From Dasypus novemcinctus (taxonomy: Eukaryota > Chordata > Mammalia > Cingulata > Dasypodidae), in contig NC_080673.1 of NCBI RefSeq assembly GCF_030445035.2, positions 40,048,365 to 40,112,364 on the forward strand: DNA of 64,000 nucleotides, given 5' to 3'. The position numbers and the translations under genes are program-made. The notes beneath the pieces were generated by a model. It did no database searches, was not told where the DNA came from, and worked only from the letters and a program-made list of their open reading frames with translations. Shown here one piece after another: positions 55,101-64,000 of the stretch. Numbering within the stretch: position 1 is the first letter of the stretch; each line of letters opens with the position of its first letter.

Positions 55101-56360
55101 GAAGAACTGAAATCAAGGACACGAACTAATATTTGCACACCAATGTTCATAACAGCATTATTCACAATTGCTAAAATATGAAACCAGCCCAAGTGTCCAT
55201 CAACTGAAGAACGGCTAAACAAACTTTGCTCTCTCTATATACAATGAAATACTTCTCAGCTAAAGGAAGATATAAAATCAGGATGCATATGACAACAAGG
55301 ATGAATCTTGAGGATATTGTTTTGTGAAATAAGCCAGACACCAAAGGACTTGTATGGTCTCACTAATATGGACTAAATACGACGAGTAAACTCATGGAGG
55401 TGAACTCTAGAGTACAGGTTACTAGGAAATGTAATGTGGGTTGAGAAGGGGAGCTGATGCTTAATGTATTTAGGGTTTTTAATAATGTTTATTGTAAATA
55501 TATGGAAATGAATAGAGTTGATGATAACACATAATGGTGAGTGTAACTAACACAGCTGATTTATAAATGAGATTGTGGCTAATAGGTGTAGTCTGTGGAC
55601 ATAAATGACAATTGAATGGAAACTAGAGAATAATCCAGGGTATGTATAATAGTGATTTCAGTGGCAGATGAAGATTGTGGTTTATAATAAATGTAAGAAA
55701 GTTCTTTTACAAAGTGTTAAGAATATGGTGATACACAGGAAAATTACAACTAATGTAACTTACAGACAATAGTTAACAGTAATGTAATATTTTTGCAGCA
55801 ATGGCAAAGAGGATACATCAAGTCTATGAAACAACTATAGGGAGAAATAATGGTATATGGCATTTTTTTCCTTTTGCAATAATGAGAATATTCTAAAATT
55901 GACTGAGGTCATGACAATACAACTCAAGTCTATGATGAAAATGAGAGTCACTGAGTGTATACTTTGAATGTGTTACAAAACATGGTGCTGTATATCACAG
56001 GGAATACACTGGTGAAAGATGAACTGACAGGATAAATATGAGAATGTTCTCTTATGAACTATAACAAATATATAATACTAATACAGGGAGTTAATCAGGT
56101 GGGTTGGGGAGAAATACACTAAATATAAGATATGGGCTAGAATTAGTAGTAATATTTTGACAATGCTATTTCACAGTTTGTAACAAATGTTTCATGACAA
56201 TGTGAGATATTAGTGGTGGATGATGTATGGGAACCCTGTATGATGATATGCATGCTTGTTTTGTAAGTTCATAAATTTTACTATATACTTATTGTTTATG
56301 TATGTTCATGTATGAATGGTATACTTCAATAAAATTTTATTTTAAAAATGAATAGTTTAG

Positions 56361-57045
56361 AAAAGAAGACTGAGAATTATTGATCAACCCAGTTCAAGAA
56401 TTAGAAAAAATGTCCAATTAAACCCAGAGAAAGTAAAAGGAAAGGAATAATAAAGAATATAACAGAAATGAATGAATTAAGGAATAACCATAAAATAGAA
56501 AAAATCAACAAAGCCAAGACTGATTAAGAAAAAAAGAAGGTGTACATTGCCAATATCAGGAACAAAAAAGGGGAACATCACTCCAGATTTTACAGACATT
56601 GAAGGGATAATAAGAAGATATTGCAAACAGTTTCATGTGTCTACATTTTAAGAGGTGGATAAAATACATTCTTTGAAAAACACAAATTATCAATGCCAAT
56701 TAATGAAAAACACAAATTATCAATGCCAATTAAAGAAATAAAAAATCTGAATTGTCCTTTTTCTAGTAAAGAAATTTGATCTGTTAAAAACAAAAAGAAA
56801 ACTTTCCCACAAAGAAAAGTTCTTTCCAGTTCTTTCCAGTGAATGATTTCTTCCAAACATTTTAGGGAAAATGAAACCGATCTTAGTTCACAAATTTTTC
56901 TAGAGAACAGAAAAAAGGGAATATTCTTCATCCTGTTTAATGAGGCCAGAATAACCTTGCCAAAGTTATTTAAAATCTGACAAGGTATAGAAAGAAAGTA
57001 AAATTATCGACTGATCTCTCTTATGAACCTTGATGGAAAAATCCT
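56361..57045 (+). mobile_element. Old L1M host element, segment 3 (ORF2)
   Basis: Continues exactly from segment 2 after the younger L1: 'gagaattattgatcaaccc', 'gaaaggaataataaagaat', 'gaaaaaatcaacaaagccaagactgattaagaaa', 'gccaatatcaggaac', 'ggggaacatcactcc', 'gacattgaagggataataag', typical ORF2 sequence just before the RT domain. A 30-bp tandem duplication is at 56,675-56,734 and a 10-bp one near 56,820. Ends at the LTR insertion. Confidence 0.8.
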
Positions 57046-57460
57046 TGTTTTAGTTTCCTGGTTGCTGAAACAAATGGCATACAATGGGTAGGCTAAACAA
57101 CAGGAATTTATCTGCTCACAGGTTCAAGACTAGAAGGTTTGCTTCCTCCCAGGGCTGGTGTCTTCTGGCTAGTAGGCAATCTTGGGGTTCCTTGCCTTTT
57201 CCAATACATGGTGATATATTCGGCAGCATCTGTGCCTTTCTCTTCCAGATTCCATTGATATCTGCTTCTGACTGTTCCTTGTGGCATCTTTCTCTTTGTC
57301 TAAATTTCATTCTGTTTATAAAGGACTTCAGTATTCCAGATTAAGCACAATCTGATTCAGTTAAGCCACACCTTAACTGAAGTAATATCTCAAAGAGAGC
57401 CTACTTACAATGGGTCTATACTCAGAGGACCATGTGGGGGACATTATTAAACCCCAGACA
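57046..57460 (-). mobile_element. Complete solo LTR, family A, perfect TSD
   Basis: TG...CA ends and a perfect 5-bp target duplication ATCCT at 57,041-57,045 and 57,461-57,465. Shares blocks with 553-967 ('caacaggaatttat', 'agaaggtttgcttcctccc', 'ggggttccttgcctttcc'). Its ends define the true family boundaries. Confidence 0.9.
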
Positions 57461-57465
57461 ATCCT

Positions 57466-57983
57466 AAACAAAATATTAGCAAATTGAATTCAGTGATACA
57501 TAAAGAGAAAAATATATTATAATTAAATTGGTTTTATCCCAGAAATTCAAGGTTTGCTTAACTCCAAAAAAAAAACTATCAATATTAATCAGCAAATTAA
57601 TAGGAAAAAATATTTTATAAGCATCTCAAGAGATGCAGAAAAAGTATTTGATGAAATTCAGTATACATTGTGATTTTTTTTTTTAAGTCTCAGGAAAATT
57701 AGAAATAGAAGGGCACTTCCATAATCTGATAAAGGGTATCTTCAAAAATATCTATTGTGCCTGTCATACTCAATCATCCAATATTGAAATTCTCTCTCTG
57801 AGAATGGTAATGAGACAAGGATGCCGTCATTACCACTTGTTCAACACCATACCAGAGGCCATTGCTAATGTAATAAGGCAAGAAAAAAATAAAATGTGTA
57901 AAGATTCGGAAAAAAGAAATAAAACTACTACTTTTACTGTAGAAAAGAAAATAACCTACAGATAAATTATTAGAATTAGTAAG
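57466..57983 (+). mobile_element. Old L1M host element, segment 4 (ORF2 reverse transcriptase)
   Basis: ORF2 RT domain: 'caaaatattagcaaattgaattc', 'ggttttatcccagaaattcaagg', then 'DAEKVFDEI' at about 57,632-57,658 and 'RQGC' at about 57,808-57,823, both standard L1 RT motifs in degraded form. Ends at the LTR at 57,984. Confidence 0.82.
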
Positions 57984-58547
57984 TGTAGCAGTCTGATATA
58001 GTTATGAATTCCAAAAATAGATATTGGATTATATTTGTAACCCAGTCTGTACCTCGGTGTGATTAAAATTATAATTAGAGCTTTGATTGGGCCATTTCAG
58101 TAGGGCGTTGAGTCCCTGCCCCTTGGTAGGTGGGGACTCACAGATAAAAGGTATGGTGAAGGACAGAGTTGGAGTTTTTTTGATGCTGGAGTTTTGAGCT
58201 GGAGCCCAGGAAGTGAACACACAGAAGAACACAGAGAAATAGAGATGGTTTCTTACACATGGCAGAAGCCCCAGGGAAAGAGACAGAGCCAGTTGCCTGA
58301 TAGTCTAGAGCTGGCCTTGTGTAGTGAGCAGCTGAGCCCAGAGAGAGAAGCAGCCCTGGGAAGAGAGGACTCCAAGAAGCCTGAACTCTTGGCAGAACTA
58401 TTGCCAACATGTGGCAATAGACTTGGGTGAGGGAAGTAATTTATGCTTTATGGACTGGTAACTATAAGCTTCTACCCCAAATAAATACCCTTTATAAAAG
58501 TCAACAGATTTCTGATATTTTGCATCAGCATCCCTTTGGCTAATACA
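57984..58547 (+). mobile_element. Solo LTR, armadillo MaLR/ERVL-like family C
   Basis: Starts TGTAGCAGTCTGATATAG and ends CTAATACA, with 5-bp flanks GTAAG (57,979-57,983) and ATAAG (58,548-58,552), one mismatch. Contains 'gattgggccatttcagtagg', 'ggtggggactcacagataaaag' and 'aataaataccctttataaaag' near the 3' end. This is an abundant LTR in armadillo sequence as I remember it. Confidence 0.85.
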
Positions 58548-60330
58548 ATAAGTAAATTCAGAAAACTTGCTGGATACAAGGACAAATACAAAAGTCAATT
58601 GTAGTTCTCAAAATCTATAACAAGTGCTTAGAAAATTAATTTAAAACTTGATACTTTTATAATAAATTAAAAAATCAACTCTTAGGAATAAATCCAAGAA
58701 AAGATATGCAAGATCTCTATACTGAACCTCAAATATTGTTTAGAGACATTAAAGTAAACCTATGTATACCATGTTTATGAACTGTGGTGCATAATATTGT
58801 AAAGACAGCAGTTCCCTCCAAATTTATTCATAGATTCAAGGCAAACCTCAAAAAAGTTCTGAAAGGATTTTTGGTGGAAATCAACACACAGAATTTAAAT
58901 TATGTAAGGAATTACAAAGGGCCAAGAAAAAAACCAGGTCAATCTTGAAGGAGACCAAAGCTGAAAAACCTACACGAATTATCACAAGTTCTTATAATTG
59001 TAGATAATTAAGAAGTGTTGAATTGGCACAAGGAGAGGCAAATAGATCAGTGTAACAATGTAGAGAGTCCAGAAATAGGCCTACACTTGATCCGTAACAA
59101 AGATGATATTGTAGTATAGTGAGAGAAAGGACAGACTTCTCAAAAAGTCATTTTGGGCCAATGGATATCAATATGGAGAAAACTCATCTTAATCTCTACC
59201 TTACGTCATTAAAAACCCCAGCTGGATTGTAGATCTAAATGTGAAAAGTAGCACAATAACACTTTTAGAAGATAACACAGAATATCTTTGTGATGTTAGG
59301 GTATGCGAAGATTTCTTAAACAGGACATGGAAATCACTAGTCACAGCAGAACTTACTGATAAATTAGACTACATTAAATTAAAGAATTTCTGTTCATCAA
59401 AAGATACCATTTTAAGAGAGCACAAAGGAAAGCCATAGACCGAAAGATATTTGCATTCCATATTTCTGACAAAGCACTCATTCATAATGAATAAAGATGT
59501 CCTTTAAATTAAAAAAAAAAAAAAAAACAGGAAAAAACTTATAGAAAAGTGGGCAAGAAACTTAACATGCATCCAAATGTCCAATAAACATCTGAAAGGG
59601 TGCTCAACTTCATTATTCAGCAGAGAAATGCAAATTTAAACTACAATTGGAGACTGCTTTTTACCCACCAGAATATTAATGTTAAACAACTAATAATTCT
59701 AAGTGTTGGTGAGGATGTGAAGCAAGTAGAAGTCTCATATGCTGTTGACAAGTTGTAAATTGGTACAAGTTTGGAAAGCTGCTTGGCAGAATCTACTAAG
59801 GCTGAATATATGTTACCGTATGACCCAGCAATTCTACACCTAGGAATATACTCAACAGAAGTGCATACATTTATATACAAAAAGACACATAAACAAGTTT
59901 ATACTATTACTATTTATGATAATCAATACCAAGCAACAACCCAAATGTCTCTCGGCATTAGAATGGATAAATAAATTATAATAAATTTACAAAATAAAAT
60001 ACTATGAAGCACTAAAAAGTAAGTCAATATTGCTACATGCAATAACATGGATGATGCTCACATACAAAAAAAATTAAGCAAAATGGGCCAGGCACAAAAT
60101 AATATGTATTGAATGATTTAGTTTCTATCAAGTTCAAAAGCAAAGGCAAAGCTGGTGTGGAGATTGGCATTAGTACAGTGGTCAGTGGTGACCCTGATGA
60201 TGGACCATGAGGGACTCGGAATGGTCCTAGCACCCTGATCTGGGTGGTGGAAACAGGAATGTTTTCATTTTTGTGATTTTTATTCTTATGCTTTTCTATA
60301 GGAATCTTATGCTTCCCCTAATCAATAACA
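58548..60330 (+). mobile_element. Old L1M host element, segment 5 (ORF2 C-terminal part and 3' end)
   Basis: ORF2 end: 'ggaataaatccaagaaaagatatgcaagatctctatactg', 'gacttctcaaaaagtcattttgggcc', the frame at 59,241-59,438 with 'DVRVCEDFLNRTWKS', 'gtatgacccagcaattc', 'cacctaggaatatactc', 'catggatgatgctcacat'. A poly-A-like strip at 59,511-59,527 is internal. Ends near 60,330. Together the five segments make an almost full-length L1. Confidence 0.8.
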
Positions 60331-60344
60331 ACAATTATTTATTT

Positions 60345-60800
60345 TAAAATAAGTCAAAGTGGTACATGTAAGAATAGCCAGAGATGTTATTTTGAAAAAT
60401 ATAAATAATGACTGGGTTCTTACATTACCCAGTATTAAGATATATTATAAAGCCATTAAAAGAGTGTGGTTACTGGCACAGAAATTGAAAATCAGATCAA
60501 TGGAAGAAAATAGAGTTTAAAAAACAGACACATGTAATAAATGAGGATATGTGAACAGGGAAGCATTGCAAATCAAAAGGGAAAAATAAATGATTCATAA
60601 ATGTTATTGAGGCAACTGAAGAATCATTTGGGTGTCAAGGAGCAGCAGCCCTACCATATGAATTATACACAAAAAGAAATTCTGGCAGAGCAAAGATTTA
60701 TATTTTTATAAGGGATTATAAATATACCATAATAATAGTCATGTCATGATTATGGCATTTTTAATCACACTTCAAGTAGGGGAAGGAGGAGTGGGGGAGG
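60345..60800 (+). mobile_element. Separate L1 ORF2 fragment
   Basis: Goes back to an earlier ORF2 region ('attataaagccattaaaagagtgtggttactggcacag', 'gatcaatggaagaaaatag'), so it is a different copy from the stack before it. It may continue at 63,126, which would make the intervening block an insertion. Confidence 0.6.
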
Positions 60801-60826
60801 AGGCTGGGTCTGTGAGAATTCTCTAT

Positions 60827-61262
60827 TTTTTTTAAAGGTTTATTTTTTTTATTTCCCTCCCCTTCCTACCCACCTCCCCCCCACCCCCACCCCCTTGTCT
60901 GCTCCTTGTGTCCATTCGCTGAGTGTTCTTCTGTGTCCACCTGCATTCTTGTCAGTGGCACTGGGAATCTGTGTCTCTTTTTGTTGTATCATCTTGCTGC
61001 ATCAGTTCTCCATGTGTGCAGCACCATTCCTGGGCAGGCTGCACTTTATTTTTCATGTGGGGTGGCTCTCCTTGAGGGGCACATTCCTTGCCTGTGGTGC
61101 TCCCCTACACAGGGGATGCCCCTGCATGGCACGGCACTCCTTGCACATATCAGCACTGCATGTGGGCCAGCTCACCACATGGGCCAGGAGGCCCTGTGTT
61201 TGAACCCTGGACCTCCTATGTGGTAGGTGGACACTCTATCAGTTGAGCCAAATCCACTTCCC
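60827..61262 (-). mobile_element. DAS SINE, antisense, diverged
   Basis: T-rich and C-rich tail complement, body ('gtgtctctttttgttgtatcatcttgctgc', 'caccattcctgggcaggctgc', 'ggcactccttgc') and head ('gtttgaaccctggacctcc', 'ctatcagttgagccaaatcc'). More diverged than the other long copies. Partial repeats 'ctctat(a)tttt' at 60,821 and 61,262 are probably the target duplication. Two overlapping plus frames here are shadows. Confidence 0.92.
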
Positions 61263-61274
61263 TCTATATTTTCT

Positions 61275-63125
61275 TTGTAACTTCTCTGTAACCTTTATCT
61301 TTGTTGAAGATAAAGCGAAAAAATAAGACACTGGCGGAACGTACAGAAGAAATTGTCACTGTACATAAAAGATAACAGGTCTTACAGTGATGAAAGAAAC
61401 ATTGAAATTTTTTTATTGTGCTTTATTTTTTATTTTTACCTTTATTTTTATCTTTTAATTCTTTTTATTTTTGTAATTTATTATTTTATTTTTTTAGCTT
61501 TGTTTTGGGGGGTTTTGGATCACAGAAGGGTCACAACTGTGGCAGGGGAGAATCACTAGTGTGAGGTATGAGTGATGGGGGATGTGTGGGGAGGGATGTA
61601 CCTGGGGCATGCCTCTATGGCATATGAATATGTTCAAGTGGTCATGGGCTATTGTCTCAGTGGGCGGAAACCCAACAATAACCAAAGAATATTGAATTCC
61701 CATCCTGAGAAGTCCTGCTACATTCTCTAATAGAGTAACAAGAATCCCCCAAGACATGGGCAGTGTCTAGTGAAGGAGAACAGACCATTATGTTAGGCCC
61801 TTTATATTGATGGTTGTACTATTGAAACTTATCTTGAGAAATTGAAATTTAGCATAGTATTACATCTTGCCTAAGAGTTACCTCCTGAGAGCCTCCTTAT
61901 TGCTCACATGTGGCCTCTCTCTAAGCCAAACTCATCATATAATCGTACTACCTTCCCACCCAGCATGGAATATGACTCCCTGGGATGAGCCTCCCTGGCA
62001 CTGAGGGATTATTACCAAGAGTCAACTAGTGATGCCTTAGGAAAAAGACCTTGACCAAAACGGGAAAATATTAAATACAAACGAGTTTTTATGGCTAAGA
62101 GATTTCAAAGTGAGTTGGGAGGTCATTCCAGAGGTTACTATACACATCTCAGCAAGATCTCACTGACTGCCACAGCAAACGGTGCCTCAAATAGCAGGAC
62201 TCCTGAGGGTTCTAGAGACATCTAGACACTATAGGCAGGGCAGACAAGCTCAGGAATTTGGCACCCTGGTAGTGGGCCTTACTTTAGAGTATATGCTCCC
62301 CAGGATAACAGAGTTAGACTCATTTACAATTTCCCTACACATGACTCTTCTGCCTCTTTTATTTGAACCTAATTAGCACTATACTCTTTAAATATATGTC
62401 CCAGAGACTTAAATCTTCAGTCTATTCACATGCTTGTTGAGCCCAGAATCTCAGCAAAAGTTGCAACACCTACTCTTCAGTTCATTGGACTAGGCCAGAA
62501 CAACTAACAAAAGAATGATGATGGACAGTGCCCATCCCAAAAAACAGAGAGTATCTACAACTGCAAGCAAGACAGTTGCACCCATCTGCCCCATGGGATC
62601 TAGGCCCCCTCTCAATCAGAAACAGAGTGGGCATCACTATCCCAAAATCCTTAAGATTGAGCAATGAACAAACATAAAGGGGACTGCAACTATGGACATA
62701 AGTAGACTTACGACTATTCTAGCAATGGAAGAAATTGTATCATTGATAGAACGGCATTGGTCACCAGAGGTTCTGAGGGATGGGAGAGAGAAGAATAGTT
62801 GTAACATGGGGTACTTTGGAGACATTGGAATTGTCCTGCATGACGTTACAGTGATGGATACAGGCCATTATACATTTTGTAAAAATCCTATGTAATTGTG
62901 CCTTGCAAAGTATAAAATATAATGTAAACTGTAGTCCATGGTTAGCAGCAATGCTTCAATATGTGTTTATCAACTGTAACAAATGTACCACACTAATGAA
63001 AGATGTTGTTAATGCAGGAAAGTGTGGGAGGGGAAGGGGATGGAGTATATCAGAATTCTCTATATTTTTGATGTAACATTTATGGAAATCTAAAACTTCT
63101 TTAATAATTATAATTTAACTAAAAA
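61275..63125 (+). mobile_element. Long L1 3' UTR (xenarthran type), sense
   Basis: T-rich strip (61,405-61,500), then 'ggttttggatcacagaagg', 'cctggggcatgcctctatgg', 'catgtggcctctctctaagcc', 'catggaatatgactccctggg', 'ggctaagagatttcaaag', 'ccccatgggatctaggccccctctc', 'gatggatacaggccattataca', 'aacaaatgtaccacactaatgaaag', ending 'gaattctctatatttttgatgtaac'. The later part is the sense counterpart of the antisense tails at 31,563 and 45,551 in an older form. Confidence 0.7.
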
Positions 63126-63990
63126 AGTAACATTTAAAAAATCACACGCCAAGAAAATACTGATACATTCGACCTCATTAAAAGTAAACAATTTCCATGC
63201 TACCAAAACAGAATGACAAATTACATATTCTAAAACTATGAGACAGTACAGGATTTACAGTTCTAATTTATAAAGAGCTTTTATGAGCCAAAAAGAAAAG
63301 CAGCAACACCCTTTTTAGAAAACTGGACAAAGGACATGAAAAGCTGATTCATAAAAATAAAAGCAAGTGGCCGGTAAACACATACAAAGTTGCTTAATAT
63401 CACAAGTAATCAAAGAAATGGAAATAAAGAATTCATATTTGTGGGTTCATGGGATTAGCAGAGTTTAAGAAGCTTCTCAAAGCCTAGTATTGGCAAGGGT
63501 ATGAGGAAATGGTTACATCATACTCCGATGTTGATATTATAAACTGCAGGACAGAATAATATGTATCAAAATTTAAAAAAAAACTATACCAGCAATTTAA
63601 TTTCTGGAAATTTACCTTTAAATAAATTCCTGTAAGTAAATAATCAGTCAAGTAACCAAAAGTTGTCCATTGCAATGCAGTTTATAAAAGTGAAATATTG
63701 GGAAAAGTACTGAATGTATATCAAATGGGAGTCAGCTAAATAAATTATGATACACAAGTGGAATACCAAGGTAGTCATGATAAGTGGTTGCACTTATGGC
63801 TATAGAAAGACATGGTGATGAATGGAAAACAGTTAACAACAACAAAAAATCAAACAAACAAATGCTGTGGTATCATCCCCTTGATGAAAATGTATTTGTA
63901 GGTGTACACATATATGAACGTAGATAGCTGGAAAAAATATCCACTGAGTTTCAACAGTGATTCTTTCTTTTTTATTTTTCTTATATTTGG
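63126..63990 (+). mobile_element. Old L1 ORF2 C-terminal / 3' fragment at the window edge
   Basis: 'ccaagaaaatactgatacattcgacctcatt', 'agaaaactggacaaaggacatgaaaagctgattc', 'caagtaatcaaagaaatgg', 'tattggcaagggtatgagg', 'gaatgtatatcaaatgg..agctaaataaattatg': an L1 ORF2 end followed by 3' sequence. Possibly the continuation of 60,345-60,800. Confidence 0.65.
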
Positions 63991-64000
63991 TGTTTCTCAA

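Larger units (their letters stand above)
50524..56343 (+). mobile_element. Younger L1, nearly full length, disrupted, 17-bp TSD
   Basis: Begins 'gatgtctgggaagatggc' (L1 5' end) and ends after AATAAA (56,328-56,333). The target duplication AAAAATGAATAGTTTAG lies at 50,507-50,523 and 56,344-56,360. A 5' UTR of about 0.55 kb is followed by ORF1-like sequence with lysine/glutamate-rich coiled coil (51,110-51,487, resuming at 52,128). ORF2 runs from about 52,430 to 55,450, with RT motif 'IDTQKAFDK' near 53,380-53,406 and the catalytic FADD box changed to 'LNDDM' near 53,670-53,690. An ORF2 piece is open at 53,914-54,141. Frameshifts and stops throughout. A SINE and a foreign cDNA-like segment interrupt ORF1. 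Confidence 0.9.

Overview
This window is mammalian nuclear DNA, and its repeats point to an armadillo (Dasypus or a close xenarthran). The diagnostic signal is the armadillo-type tRNA-derived DAS SINE: four long copies (about 5.67, 16.0, 48.4 and 60.8 kb) with an intact-looking tRNA-like head, and four or five short head-only copies. Long LINE-1 3' UTR types and LTRs that I know from xenarthran sequence support this, alongside general mammalian repeats (MIR, MER20, MER5A, MaLR and MLT2-like LTRs). I found no intact protein-coding gene, no RNA gene and no convincing host exon. All longer open frames lie inside transposon sequence or in low-complexity strips. Repeat names come from memory of consensus sequences; nothing was searched.

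Layout. 0-5.4 kb: scattered old repeats and a hexanucleotide array made of AGGTCT/AGGTCA units. 5.4-8.0 kb: one copy of an old purine-rich dispersed repeat, split by a DAS SINE and an LTR. 8-19.6 kb: L1 tails, MIRs, two hAT copies of one family in opposite orientation, an MLT2-like LTR, tandem short SINEs and a complete LTR with a perfect 5-bp target duplication. 19.6-22.06 kb: an antisense L1 whose 5' UTR is joined directly to ORF2. 22.2-25 kb: two MaLR-like LTRs, the second split by a 600-bp solo LTR. 25.7-31.5 kb: the most repeat-poor part, which could hold conserved regulatory DNA. 31.5-35.2 kb: a short L1, a GC-rich strip with four CCAAT boxes, an L1 tail, and an AT-rich homeodomain-site-like block at 34.87-35.0 kb. 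35.2-38.7 kb: second copy of the purine-rich repeat with MER20 and MIR.

38.8-60.3 kb is a nested stack. One old, nearly full-length L1 (about 5.7 kb once its insertions are removed) is split by a 9-kb endogenous retrovirus (40,088-49,054, TSD TTAT), a 5.8-kb younger L1 (50,524-56,343, 17-bp TSD) and two LTRs (57,046-57,460 and 57,984-58,547). The retrovirus is itself split by a solo LTR (TSD AGAG), a 344-bp L1 (16-bp TSD) and a DAS SINE (16-bp TSD). The younger L1 carries a SINE and a 0.55-kb stretch that may be a decayed gene retrocopy. 60.3-64 kb holds further L1 sequence, a DAS SINE and a long L1 3' UTR.

Nothing here works as an operon or pathway. The content is a layered history of retrotransposition, plus a few non-coding blocks worth a conservation test. 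I did not find a convincing new biological system. The best candidates are the retrovirus with a large non-coding body, the SINE-plus-retrocopy unit, and two or three possible regulatory elements.
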